64,000 bases of DNA, taken from positions 1 through 64,000 of the forward strand of contig DATLJS010000038.1 of NCBI GenBank assembly GCA_035538795.1, given 5' to 3'. Both the position numbers and the translations under genes were made by a program. The notes under the pieces were generated by a model, which saw only the letters and a list, made by a program, of their open reading frames with translations, did not search any database and was not told the DNA's origin. The DNA comes from JAJZGK01 sp035538795 (GTDB taxonomy: Bacteria; Pseudomonadota; Alphaproteobacteria; Rhodospirillales; Magnetospirillaceae). Positions 44,612 through 52,747 of this stretch are shown piece by piece (position 1 is the first letter of the stretch; each line of letters opens with the position of its first letter).

Positions 44612-45220
44612 TCAGGCGTGACGAGCCTTGTTCAGGTTCTGGGAAACGAAGTCCCAGTTGGCCAGATTCTCCAGAACGGCGGACACGAAGTCCGGGCGGC
44701 GGTTCTGATAGTCCAGATAATAGGCGTGTTCCCAGACGTCGACGGTGAACAGCGGGATCTGGCCGTGGGCCAGGGGGGTGTCGGCGTTGGCGGTCTTGGT
44801 GATCTTCAGGGCGCCCTTGTCCAGCACCAGCCAGGCCCAGCCGGAGCCGAACTGGGTGGTGGCGGCGGCCTTGAAATCTTCGACGAACTTATCGAACGAG
44901 CCGAAATCGGCCACGATCTTGTCCAGCAGCGCGCCGGCCGGCTTTCCGCCGCCGTTGGGCTTCAGGCAATGCCAGAAGAAAGTGTGGTTCCACACCTGGG
45001 CGGCATTGTTGAAGATGCCGGCCTTGGTGGCGTCCCCGGCGACTTCGACAATGACGTCCTCGAGGCTTTTGGCGGCCAGAGGCGTGTCCTTGGTCAGGTT
45101 GTTGAAATTGTTCACATAGGCCGCATGATGCTTCCCATGATGGAAGGACAAGGTGTTGGCCGAGATGAACGGCTCAAGGGCCTTCGCGTCATAGGGAAGG
45201 GCAGGAAGTTCGATGGCCAT
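44612..45220 (-). CDS. sodB: Superoxide dismutase, iron type
   Basis: About 202 residues. It has the complete Fe/Mn-SOD pattern: metal ligands in FHHGKHHAAYVNNFN, in NAAQVWNHTFFWHCL, and in FTVDVWEHAYYLDYQNRR (Asp and His). The Gln in NNAAQVWNHTFF is the position that marks the iron-type group, and GSGWAWLVLDKGALKI follows. It converts superoxide to hydrogen peroxide and oxygen. Monocistronic on the minus strand, with a candidate promoter and GGAGAGG ribosome site upstream. Confidence 0.97.
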   Translation of the reverse strand: MAIELPALPYDAKALEPFISANTLSFHHGKHHAAYVNNFNNLTKDTPLAAKSLEDVIVEVAGDATKAGIFNNAAQVWNHTFFWHCLKPNGGGKPAGALLDKIVADFGSFDKFVEDFKAAATTQFGSGWAWLVLDKGALKITKTANADTPLAHGQIPLFTVDVWEHAYYLDYQNRRPDFVSAVLENLANWDFVSQNLNKARHA

Positions 45221-45265
45221 TATATCCTCTCCAGGGATGTTGGACTGAAACTAATCTGTACCCCC

Positions 45266-45294
45266 AAGATAGGTGTCCATCCGCCTTTTGTGAA
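45266..45294 (-). promoter_or_regulatory. Candidate sodB promoter
   Basis: On the minus strand TTCACA (45294-45289) and TATCTT (45271-45266) are 17 bases apart, about 45 bp upstream of the sodB ATG. It is the only reasonable -35/-10 pair in the 113-bp gap. Confidence 0.35.
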
Positions 45295-45333
45295 GGGTAG
45301 CGGCTTAAGGAATTATCGTTACGATTGGAAGGC

Positions 45334-45582
45334 TTAATGCTCCCACCAGGCTTTGCCCAGGTTGATCTGGTGCTTCTCGGTGATGGCGCCGACCGCGCCG
45401 CCGGCCACGGCGCCGACCGCCGCCGCGCCCAGAATCGGACCGCCGGCGATGGCGCCGACCGCCGCGCCGCCCGCTGCGCCAAGTCCGGCGCCTGAAACGG
45501 CGCGGTCCAGCCGGGTGTTGCCGCAGGCCGCCAAACCCAGGCAGCCCAACAGGATCATGGTCGTGGTGGTACGTGTACGCAT
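45334..45582 (-). CDS. Glycine-zipper lipoprotein
   Basis: About 82 residues from the ATG at 45582 (MRTRTTTTMILLGCLGLAAC), which gives a lipobox LAAC. The mature part is a glycine-zipper helix (GAGLGAAGGAAVGAIAGGPI and AAAVGAVAGGAVGAI) then a short charged end (TEKHQINLGKAWWEH). Such small lipoproteins sit in the outer membrane and are often linked to envelope stress, but nothing here proves that. Separate from sodB. Confidence 0.85.
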   Translation of the reverse strand: MRTRTTTTMILLGCLGLAACGNTRLDRAVSGAGLGAAGGAAVGAIAGGPILGAAAVGAVAGGAVGAITEKHQINLGKAWWEH

Positions 45583-46048
45583 GAGATTTTCCTTTCCATA
45601 CAAGGATCACCGATGCGTAGTTGACTGTAGAACTCCGGCAATTTTGTGGCCGATAACCGGGGGAATAAGGTCATTTGCCAGCAGCTTCGCCTCAATCGCC
45701 CCATATTTTCGACACAATCTCGGGCAAATCTCACAACCGAGCGCATGAACTGTCGGCGCCCCGTGCCGTGACGCCGGGTGAAAAGAACGATCTTTCCAGC
45801 AAAGCTTGACTTGGCTGGTCAGGTGTTGGAAAATTTCACTCAAGCGCAGGGCCCATGGTGGGGCTGCGTCGATTGGTCCGGCCCTGTGGCGGACCGCTTG
45901 TCATGTTGCTTCGATTGGAGGATGTGACCCATGATTATGAGCCACGTTTCTGTTGGCCGGCATATTTCCGGATAGCCCGCATCTGCCGGGCCTGCGCCGC
46001 AGGCCTGCGATGTGACGCGTTTATTTGTTTTCCGGGAGTATTTTTGCC
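45583..46048 (+). other. Intergenic region and rpoH leader
   Basis: No credible protein gene fills this 466-bp gap. It holds a likely rpoH promoter (45806-45834), then about 210 nt that would be the rpoH 5' leader, including a perfect hairpin GCCTGC/GCAGGC at 45990-46004. The left half, nearer the lipoprotein gene, shows no clear signals to me. Confidence 0.55.
45806..45834 (+). promoter_or_regulatory. Candidate rpoH promoter
   Basis: TTGACT (45806-45811) and GAAAAT (45829-45834) are exactly 17 bases apart. The -35 is five of six and the -10 four of six to consensus. If used, the rpoH leader is about 210 nt. Confidence 0.45.
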
Positions 46049-46933
46049 ATGTCTGCCACTTATGCCGCTTTGCCCGTTCTGTCCCCCGACGGCGGGCTTG
46101 TTAAGTATCTCCGCGAAATCCGGTCGTTTCCGGTGCTGTCGCAGGAGCAGGAATTCATGCTGGCCAAGCGCTGGCAGGAACATGAAGACGTCGATGCCGC
46201 CCATCAGCTGGTGACCAGCCATTTGCGTCTGGTGGCCAAGATGGCCCTGGGGTTCCGTCACTATGGCCTGCCGATGGCCGATCTGGTCAGCGAAGGCAAT
46301 CTGGGCCTGATGCGGGCCGTCAAGAAATTCGATCCCGACAAGGGGTTCCGTTTGGCCACCTATGCCATGTGGTGGATCAAGGCCGCGCTGCACGAATATG
46401 TGTTGAGCAGCTGGTCGATGGTCCGTTTGGGCACCCTGGCCGCTCACAAAAAGCTGTTCTTCAACCTGCGCCGGGTGAAGTCCAAACTGAGCATCATCGA
46501 CGGCGGCGAACTGGGGCATGACGATGTCAAGCGCATCGCCGCCGAGTTGAATGTCCCCGAGGCCGAGGTGCAGGTGATGAACCGCCGCATCGCAGGGCGC
46601 GATTCCTCGCTCAACGCTCCGGTGGCGGCCGACATGAGCATGGAGCGTCAGGATTTGCTGGTGGACGAGTCGCCCAACCAGGAAATCGCTCTGGGCGACC
46701 GCGAGGAGCGCCATCTGCAGAACCGCTGGTTGTCCGAAGGTCTAAAGGTGCTCGATCAGCGCGAACTGGACATTCTGACCGAGCGCCGTTTGAGCGCCAA
46801 CCCGATGACCCTGGAAGAACTGGGCGAACGTTACGGCATCAGCCGCGAACGTGTGCGCCAATTGGAAAACCGGGCTTTCGCCAAGCTGCAGACGGCGGTC
46901 AAGGCCGCCGCCGCCGAGAGCGAGGCGGCTTAA
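46049..46933 (+). CDS. rpoH: Heat-shock sigma factor RpoH (sigma-32)
   Basis: About 294 residues from the ATG at 46049, with GGGAG ten bases upstream; the frame is open from 46025 but the first residues there are not conserved. It has the sigma70 regions: 1.2-2.1 LREIRSFPVLSQEQEFMLAK, 2.2-2.4 LVSEGNLGLMRAVKKFDPDKG and RLATYAMWWIKAALHEY, the RpoH-box-like LFFNLRRVKSKL (region between 2 and 3, the DnaK/FtsH control area), and 4.2 TLEELGERYGISRERVRQLE. It directs transcription of chaperone and protease genes on heat or envelope stress. A strong terminator follows. Confidence 0.98.
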   Translation: MSATYAALPVLSPDGGLVKYLREIRSFPVLSQEQEFMLAKRWQEHEDVDAAHQLVTSHLRLVAKMALGFRHYGLPMADLVSEGNLGLMRAVKKFDPDKGFRLATYAMWWIKAALHEYVLSSWSMVRLGTLAAHKKLFFNLRRVKSKLSIIDGGELGHDDVKRIAAELNVPEAEVQVMNRRIAGRDSSLNAPVAADMSMERQDLLVDESPNQEIALGDREERHLQNRWLSEGLKVLDQRELDILTERRLSANPMTLEELGERYGISRERVRQLENRAFAKLQTAVKAAAAESEAA

Positions 46934-46956
46934 GGGCCGTAGGCAAGCCGGAAAAC

Positions 46957-46993
46957 AAAAACGCCGGAGGGATTTCCTCCGGCGTTTTTTTTT
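46957..46993. terminator. Bidirectional intrinsic terminator
   Basis: AACGCCGGAGG and CCTCCGGCGTT pair around GATTT, with a long T-run on the plus side and A-rich left flank. It closes rpoH and the convergent DUF2892 gene. Confidence 0.95.
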
Positions 46994-47010
46994 ATGCCGC
47001 TCAGGAACCT

Positions 47011-47193
47011 TTACGGACGCGGGCAGGTGCGGATGCCCAGCAGGCGGTAGGCGGGGCAGAAGGAGATGGCGGCTGTGGCCAGGGGCACGACGCCGATCCA
47101 GGCCCACACCGGGCCGCCCAGGGCGGCCCAGGCAATCAGGCCGACGCCGACGACGGCGCGGGCGGCGCGGTCAATGGTTCCAACGTTCTTCAT
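47011..47193 (-). CDS. DUF2892-family small membrane protein
   Basis: 60 residues with two short hydrophobic segments. MKNVGTIDRAARAVVGVGLI and the C-terminal FCPAYRLLGIRTC match the DUF2892 (YgaP-like) pattern. Two cysteines in CPAYRLLGIRTC are conserved in this group. It lies 90 bp downstream of the Crp/Fnr-type regulator on the same strand and is a candidate target or operon partner. Function unknown. Confidence 0.85.
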   Translation of the reverse strand: MKNVGTIDRAARAVVGVGLIAWAALGGPVWAWIGVVPLATAAISFCPAYRLLGIRTCPRP

Positions 47194-47282
47194 GATGATC
47201 TCTCCCCAAGGAATGGATGTCGTCTGGGGATCAGGTAATCATGCGCCGCGGGGACGGTCTGTGACCTAGTTACACAAGTTCT

Positions 47283-47939
47283 TCAGAGGCTTAAATTTTC
47301 CAAGGCGGTGCGGTTGCGGATCAGCAGCGAGCCGCGGGACAGTTCGACCCAGCCCCGGCGTTCGAAATCCTTGAGCTGGCGGCTGATGACCTCGCGGGCG
47401 GTGCCCAGTTCGACGGCCAGTTCCTGATGGGTGGCTTTGACCTCGCCCTGGCTGCCGGCCCGCTCGGATAGAAATCCGGCCAGACGTTTGTCGATGCGGC
47501 CGAAGGCCACTTCCTCGATCAGGCAGAGAAGCTCGGACAGGCGGGTGGAATAGGCGGCGAAGACGAAACGACGGAAGCCCTCGGACGAGGCCGTCAGCCG
47601 GTGGAAGGTGCCGCTGGGCAGAACCACCGCCTTCAGCTCGCTTTCGGCGACGCCTTCGGCCCCATAGGGAATGTCCGACAGCAAGCAGGCGGTGGTCAGT
47701 ACGCAGCTTTGGCCGGGCTCGACACGATAGAGCACGATCTCGCGGCCGGATTCGGCCACTTTCTGCACCCGTACCTGACCGTCCAGCACCAGCAGATAGT
47801 TGCGGCTGAGGTCGCCGCCCCGGAACAGCGGGGTCCCGGCGGGAAACGACGCCACCTTGGCTTCGTCCCGCAGTGTCTTCAGGCTGGCGGGGTCGAGCTT
47901 CAGCAGGTCGGGAAACTGTGCCAGCCAATCGCCGCTCAC
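47283..47939 (-). CDS. Crp/Fnr-family transcriptional regulator
   Basis: About 218 residues. The N-terminal cyclic-nucleotide-like beta-roll domain (about 20-140) contains FPAGTPLFRGGDLSRNYLLV and VEPGQSCVLTTACLLSDIPY, and a C-terminal winged helix (about 150-218) contains THQELAVELGTAREVISRQL as the recognition helix. It lacks the N-terminal cysteine cluster of FNR, but has two Cys in SCVLTTACLL, a pattern I recall in a DUF2892-linked Crp subgroup; a redox role is speculation. It overlaps the ACT-domain gene by 4 bp (ATGA). Effector unknown. Confidence 0.9.
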   Translation of the reverse strand: MSGDWLAQFPDLLKLDPASLKTLRDEAKVASFPAGTPLFRGGDLSRNYLLVLDGQVRVQKVAESGREIVLYRVEPGQSCVLTTACLLSDIPYGAEGVAESELKAVVLPSGTFHRLTASSEGFRRFVFAAYSTRLSELLCLIEEVAFGRIDKRLAGFLSERAGSQGEVKATHQELAVELGTAREVISRQLKDFERRGWVELSRGSLLIRNRTALENLSL

Positions 47940-48466
47940 GCCTGATAGCCCTCGGCCACGTCGCAGGACAAACCCAGTTCGCCAGCGGTGTTGGCGACGG
48001 TGTTCAGGCAGCTCTCGGTGCTGGCGGCGGGGATGGACACGGCGAAGCGGGTGACGTAGCGGCTGCCGCCGGCCAACGGCACGCGCTGGGCGTCCATGCG
48101 CACGATATTGGCGCGGAACTGGGTGAAGGCTTCCGACAGGCGGGCGATCAGGCCGGGACGGTCGCCGCCGCCGACCGTCACCACATGGGTGATCTGAGCA
48201 TTGTCGCGAAGTTGAGGATCGAGCCCAAACAACTGGACCGAGATGGTTGCCCCGGCCAATTCGGGTAAGGCAGCCAGTTCAGCTTGTAGCGTAGCCTCCG
48301 ACACATGGGCCGGAAGCTGGCAGACGCTCGAGAATTCCGCCCCGGCGCCGAGAACGGCGAAGCTGGTATCGCCCAGATTGGCGCCGATCTCGAACAGGTG
48401 GCCGGCAATGGCCGACACCAGGCCGGTGCGGTCGGAGCAGAAGACGGAAACCAGAACATTGGACAT
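47936..48466 (-). CDS. GcvR-like double ACT-domain protein
   Basis: About 176 residues made of two ACT domains. SVFCSDRTGLVSAIAGHLFEIGANLGDTSF and VGGGDRPGLIARLSEAFTQF (each in pieces below 20 residues: VFCSDRTGLVSAIAGHL, GGDRPGLIARLSEAFTQF) are typical of glycine-cleavage repressor GcvR and related amino-acid sensors. No DNA-binding domain is present, so it probably acts by binding a regulator, as GcvR binds GcvA. GcvA and gcv genes are not nearby. It is 60 bp downstream of phaC and overlaps the Crp/Fnr gene. Confidence 0.8.
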   Translation of the reverse strand: MSNVLVSVFCSDRTGLVSAIAGHLFEIGANLGDTSFAVLGAGAEFSSVCQLPAHVSEATLQAELAALPELAGATISVQLFGLDPQLRDNAQITHVVTVGGGDRPGLIARLSEAFTQFRANIVRMDAQRVPLAGGSRYVTRFAVSIPAASTESCLNTVANTAGELGLSCDVAEGYQA

Positions 48467-48526
48467 GGCGGCACCTGAACCCTGATTAAGGTTGAGGCGC
48501 CACTATATCCCAGGCCCGGATCATCG

Positions 48527-50431
48527 TCACTTCTGCCGCACGTATTCGCCCGGCGCGGCGTAGAGGGGGGCGTAACCGGCGTCGGCCTTGCCCATGGACG
48601 GCGGAGCGGTCAGGCCGCTGGAGCGTTCCTCCAGCCAATCGGCCCAGGCCAGCCACCACGAGCCCTCGCTTTTTGGCGTCACCTGCGCCCATGTGTCGGG
48701 ATCGATGTAGCGGTCCATGTCGTGGCGGGTGCCGATCTGATAGGAACGCTTTTTGTGGCCCGGCTCGCTGACGATGCCGGCGTTGTGCCCGCCGCCGGTC
48801 AGGATGAAGGTCACGTCGGTATCGGTCAGGATGTGAATCTTGAACACCGATTTCCACGGGGCGATGTGGTCCTTGGTGGTGCCCACGGCGCAGATGTCGG
48901 CGCGGATGTCGGTCAGGGCGATGGCCCGGTCGTCCACGAGATAGCGCCCCTTGGACAGATCGTTGTCCAGGAACAGATGGCGCAGATATTCCGAATGCAT
49001 GCGGTAGGGCATGCGGGTGGCGTCGGAATTCCAGGCCATCAGGTCGTTCATGAATTCCGGTTCGCCCAGCACGTATTCCTTGAGGATGCGCGACCAGATC
49101 AGATCGTTGGAGCGCAAAAGCTGGAAGGCGCCGGACATTTGCTTGGTGTCCAGATAGCCCTGGTCCCACATCATGTCTTCCAGGAAGCTGACCTGGCTTT
49201 CATCAATGAACAGCATGATCTCGCCGGCTTCCTCGAAGTCGGTTTGGGCGGCGAGCAGCGTCACCGACTTGATGCGCTCGTCGCCGTCGCGGGCCAGGGC
49301 GGCGGCGGCGATGCTCAGAAGCGTGCCACCCAGGCAATAGCCGCAGGTATGCACCTTGGCGCCGCCGGTGATGGCGGTGATGGCGTTCAGGCTGTCGAGC
49401 ACGCCCATGCGCATATAGTCTTCCATGGCGAAGTTGCGCTCGTCCCGGCCGGGATTGCGCCACGAGATCATGAAGACGGTGAAGCCCCGCTCTACCAGGA
49501 ACTTGACCATGGAATTATGCGGGCTGAGATCGAGGATGTAGTACTTCATGATCCAGGCTGGCACGATCAGGATCGGTTCGGCCTGCACCTTTTCGGTGGT
49601 GGGGCTGTACTGGATCAGTTCCACCAGCCGGTTACGGAACACCACCTTGCCCGGCGAGCAGGCGATGGTTTCGCCCACGCGGTAATCGGCGGCGGAGGCC
49701 GGGGCGGCGCCCGACAGGCTGCGCTCGAAATCGTCGAACCATTTCTGGGCGCCGCGCACCCAATTCTGTCCGCCCTGTTCGAAAGTGGCGCGCGTCACCT
49801 CCGGGTTGGTCAGAGGATTGTTGGAGGGCGAAGCCATGTCCAGCAGCTGGCGGGCGGCGAAGCTGACCACGTCCTGATGGTGGGGGGAAACACCGCGCAC
49901 GTCGGTGGTGGCGTAATGCCACCATTGCTCGGACAGCAGGAACGACTGGTAAAGAACGTTGTAGGGAAAAGTCTTCCAGCTTTCCGCGGCGAATCGGGTG
50001 TCCTGGGGCAGGGGTTCGATGAAGGGGGCGGCGTCGGGATCCTGCGCCGCGCGGGCCGCCCACATGCCGAAACGGACCGACTTGGCCAGGGCGTTCTGGG
50101 TCATCTCGGTCATCTTGCCGGCTGAATTTCCCAAATGCACCGCCCAGTCCAGATAGGCCAGCATCAACGACGCCGGCGACAGGCCCTGGGTCAGCTTGCC
50201 TTGGATGGCATGCATCAGGCGGTCGGTGCTTTCGGTGATGGGCGGGACCGGAGCCACTTCCTTGAAGTGCATCCAGGGTTCCTGGTGACGCGGCGGCGGC
50301 TGGCGCTTGAAGGCGGCGGGATTGACCTTGTCCGGGGCGCAAGGCGCGGCGCTGAGGGGCGGATTTTCCGGAGAAACGGCCTGTTGCGGCGTGGACGAGG
50401 AGCGGCGGCGCGGAGCAGGAGTATCGGTCAT
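48527..50431 (-). CDS. phaC: Class I poly(R)-hydroxyalkanoate synthase
   Basis: About 634 residues from the ATG at 50431 (MTDTPAPRRRSSSTPQQAVS), after which the N-terminus is Pro/Ser-rich and longer than in many class I enzymes. The lipase-like box is GYCLGGTLL with the catalytic Cys (about residue 363), with the matching Asp region and His in GGGHNAGIVSEPG. WRNPGRDERNFAMEDYMRMG and NLVEL-like parts complete the PhaC pattern. It polymerises (R)-3-hydroxyacyl-CoA into PHB granules. No phaA/phaB is in the window. An 18-bp palindrome lies 12 bp upstream of its start. It is divergent from the unrecognised 50599 gene. Confidence 0.96.
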   Translation of the reverse strand: MTDTPAPRRRSSSTPQQAVSPENPPLSAAPCAPDKVNPAAFKRQPPPRHQEPWMHFKEVAPVPPITESTDRLMHAIQGKLTQGLSPASLMLAYLDWAVHLGNSAGKMTEMTQNALAKSVRFGMWAARAAQDPDAAPFIEPLPQDTRFAAESWKTFPYNVLYQSFLLSEQWWHYATTDVRGVSPHHQDVVSFAARQLLDMASPSNNPLTNPEVTRATFEQGGQNWVRGAQKWFDDFERSLSGAAPASAADYRVGETIACSPGKVVFRNRLVELIQYSPTTEKVQAEPILIVPAWIMKYYILDLSPHNSMVKFLVERGFTVFMISWRNPGRDERNFAMEDYMRMGVLDSLNAITAITGGAKVHTCGYCLGGTLLSIAAAALARDGDERIKSVTLLAAQTDFEEAGEIMLFIDESQVSFLEDMMWDQGYLDTKQMSGAFQLLRSNDLIWSRILKEYVLGEPEFMNDLMAWNSDATRMPYRMHSEYLRHLFLDNDLSKGRYLVDDRAIALTDIRADICAVGTTKDHIAPWKSVFKIHILTDTDVTFILTGGGHNAGIVSEPGHKKRSYQIGTRHDMDRYIDPDTWAQVTPKSEGSWWLAWADWLEERSSGLTAPPSMGKADAGYAPLYAAPGEYVRQK

Positions 50432-50442
50432 ACCTGGGTCCC

Positions 50443-50460
50443 TCAAGTGCAATTGCTTGA
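50443..50460. promoter_or_regulatory. Near-perfect palindrome next to phaC start
   Basis: TCAAGTGCAATTGCTTGA has arms TCAAG/CTTGA around a central GCAATTGC, with one odd base. It begins 12 bp upstream of the phaC ATG. PhaR-type repressors recognise TGC/GCA-rich inverted repeats near PHA genes, so a repressor site is reasonable, but no known consensus is matched exactly. Confidence 0.4.
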
Positions 50461-50598
50461 TATGACTATAAACTCCAAGAAACCGAACGTCCTATGACGT
50501 TTTTGAAACGAAAGATCGCTTTTTGCGCTATCGAAAGAATTTGGTCACTTTTATCGGCTATGTGTAAAATACGAATGGGGTAAAAAGGTCGGTGCATC

Positions 50599-51015
50599 AT
50601 GTCCACAACTTCGAAGGTCTCGGCGGGTGCCGCTACCTCCGTGAGTGCGTCCATCGGGCGCATCTCGACGGAGCCGCGCTCGTCCGTCTTCGACAAAGTG
50701 GACGGCGCCGCCGCTACCTCCTTCACCAGTGTCAGTGACCCGTGGCGCCGTACCTACGGCGAAGGATCGTCCGACGGATTCGGCTCCTTCAATGAACAGC
50801 GCCGCCAGGAAGACAGCCCTCAGAACCAGTTTACCCCGCTGGTCAAGATCCAGGCTGCTTCGTTCCCTGCCAGTGAAGCCACTCAAGACTCGCAGTTTTC
50901 CTCGTCCATCTTCATCGCCGACCTGATGAGGGGACTGGGTGTCTACGAGCTCAACATGAAGGTTTGCCAGGGAGTGTTCCGCAATCAGGGAAGCGTGATC
51001 AACCGATATTCCTGA
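50599..51015 (+). CDS. Unrecognised small protein
   Basis: About 138 residues, a good plus-strand coding frame with an ATG at 50599 and a weak upstream ribosome site. The first two-thirds are Ser/Thr/Ala-rich and look disordered (SVSASIGRISTEPRSS, FNEQRRQEDSPQNQF). The last 40 residues look ordered: SSSIFIADLMRGLGVYELNM, then KVCQGVFRNQGSVINRYS. I do not recognise a family. It is not a clear phasin, despite being beside phaC: it lacks the long helix. Divergent from phaC. Confidence 0.6.
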   Translation: MSTTSKVSAGAATSVSASIGRISTEPRSSVFDKVDGAAATSFTSVSDPWRRTYGEGSSDGFGSFNEQRRQEDSPQNQFTPLVKIQAASFPASEATQDSQFSSSIFIADLMRGLGVYELNMKVCQGVFRNQGSVINRYS

Positions 51016-51206
51016 CGGGCCGGGCGTTTCGCTCTCCGCTTCGGGAATTCCCATTATACCGTATCGCAAGAGCGGACCGGATCGCAGCATGTGCTTTGCC
51101 CATGCCACGACGCCGGCGCCGTTGAGCTTGCCCGCATCCAGGCGTACCTTACAGGTAGGCTCGGAATGCCGGGCGTTTTGACCCATGCATGGAATGGGAG
51201 GGAGCA

Positions 51207-51770
51207 GTGGCCTCGGCGGCAGTCGAATCCAGTTTTGACATCGCTTACTGGTTCGTTGATCGGGCTTTGAACGAGAACGAATACATCCAGCCCCAGAAAC
51301 TGCACCGGCTGATGTATCTGGCTCAGGCTTATTTCGCCGTGGCTTACAACGGCCGGATGCTGATGCCGGCCATCTTCGTGGCCGAGGAACTGGGGCCGGT
51401 CGAGCCGGGAGTGTTCCGCGCCTGCGCCATCCAGCGCCCGCCCATCGAGCCTCGGCGCCTACCCGAGCCGGTCACCCATTTCCTCGACAGTATTTGGCGG
51501 CGTTTCGGCCAGCACGGCTCGGAACATTTGAACCAGACCATTCGTGGTCATGCCCCTTATAGCGAAGCGTTCGCCAAAGGCTTGCGCACGGAAATCCCCC
51601 TGTCGGCGATGGCTGCTTTTTACGGCAAGAAGAACAGCGCCACCAACGAAGCCGTGGGGGCGCCGCCCATCACTCAGGTTCTGCGTCCCCGCGTCATGCG
51701 TTCGCAGGACGGCAAGCCGGTATCGGTCCAGAAATGGATGCCGTCGGCCAAGGTCGTGCCGAAAGACTGA
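51207..51770 (+). CDS. Panacea/DUF4065-domain protein (GTG start)
   Basis: About 187 residues from GTG 51207 (VASAAVESSFDIAYWFVDRA), chosen because GGGAGGGAG lies just upstream; an ATG at 51189 would have no good ribosome site. The Panacea/DUF4065 fold is clear: DIAYWFVDRALNENEYIQPQ, KLHRLMYLAQAYFAVAY, the charged FVAEELGPVEPGVF and a C-terminal helical part. Known members are antitoxins (SocA in Caulobacter, PanA in toxin-antitoxin systems) or phage proteins. No recognisable toxin is adjacent: the upstream small gene is unrecognised and the downstream gene is chaN on the other strand. Confidence 0.85.
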   Translation: MASAAVESSFDIAYWFVDRALNENEYIQPQKLHRLMYLAQAYFAVAYNGRMLMPAIFVAEELGPVEPGVFRACAIQRPPIEPRRLPEPVTHFLDSIWRRFGQHGSEHLNQTIRGHAPYSEAFAKGLRTEIPLSAMAAFYGKKNSATNEAVGAPPITQVLRPRVMRSQDGKPVSVQKWMPSAKVVPKD

Positions 51771-51809
51771 GCCCAATCCTCGTCCCTGTTTTTGTTCCCG
51801 TTTCCGCCC

Positions 51810-52694
51810 CTATTTCCCTTTTTTCCGCTTGGCCATTTCGGCGCAGCCGTCGATGGGCGGAGCGGCGCTGGTGAACCACGCCAGATCATAGGGGGCGTCG
51901 TAGGCGGCGGCGTCCGCCTTGGCGGCATCGACCTCGACGAAGCCCACCGATAGGATGCGCCGATCCTGGGTGATGCTCTCCAGAATGCGCGGCACGCCGC
52001 GGTCCTTGCGGATATGACCGGCTCCGGCGATCAGCACGGCGCTGCCCAAGGTGTTGTCGGCCATGGCATGAGCCATCGCGGCGTCGCGGGCGCGCTGGGC
52101 CGCGATCATGCCGGGGATGGCTGCTTCGGGAATCTGTCCGCAATGGGCGTCGCGGACGTCTTGGGCCAAGCCGTCGGCCAGCGGACCGGGCAGCGGCTTG
52201 TCCAGGCGCAGGAACAGTATGCGGTTGGGAGGAATGCTTTCGCCGTGGGCGATGGCGCGCAATTCGTCCTTGGCGACATTGGCGGGCAGAATCGGCAGCC
52301 CGGCTTTCAGCACGGCCTGAAACACCGGGCGATAGAGGGCGAAGTCGGGCCAGCCGGAATGGGGCCAGTCCAGGGCCGCCGCCAGGGCGTCGGCATCCGT
52401 CGCCGGTTGGACCAGGACGGCTTGCTGCTCCGGTCCGATCATTTCAAAGGCGGCGGCGGGCCGGCGTCCGGCGGCGGTGATCTGCTCGATGGCCCAGGCT
52501 TGCAGCCGATGATGCTCGGCATTGTCGTGACGTTCGCCCAACAGCAGGAAATCGGCGGCGGTCATGCGGCGCGCGGCTTCTTCCCGGCTGATGAAGCTAT
52601 GGGCGGAAACATCCCAGATCCGCCCCTCCAACCCCTCGGCGAAGGCGGTCGGACTGGACAATGTCAGCAGAATAACGGCCAGAAAACGGCGCAT
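51810..52694 (-). CDS. ChaN-family haem-binding lipoprotein-like protein
   Basis: About 294 residues. The signal peptide is MRRFLAVILLTLSSPTAFA (cleavage after FAE region), without a lipobox Cys, so this is probably soluble periplasmic. DUF399/ChaN marks are LLLGERHDNAEHHRLQAWAI with several histidines, ADALAAALDWPHSGWPDFALYR, and VLIAGAGHIRKDRGVPRIL. E. coli ChaN binds haem. It is on the minus strand, divergent from nhaA. Confidence 0.85.
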   Translation of the reverse strand: MRRFLAVILLTLSSPTAFAEGLEGRIWDVSAHSFISREEAARRMTAADFLLLGERHDNAEHHRLQAWAIEQITAAGRRPAAAFEMIGPEQQAVLVQPATDADALAAALDWPHSGWPDFALYRPVFQAVLKAGLPILPANVAKDELRAIAHGESIPPNRILFLRLDKPLPGPLADGLAQDVRDAHCGQIPEAAIPGMIAAQRARDAAMAHAMADNTLGSAVLIAGAGHIRKDRGVPRILESITQDRRILSVGFVEVDAAKADAAAYDAPYDLAWFTSAAPPIDGCAEMAKRKKGK

Positions 52695-52747
52695 GACGGG
52701 TACTCCGGGCTTTGCAAAGCGGGACGGTCGCGACTATTTAGGAAGCC

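Noticed and set aside
45855..46214. Frame upstream of and into rpoH
   Set aside because: Overlaps rpoH out of frame, no family, and lies in the leader.
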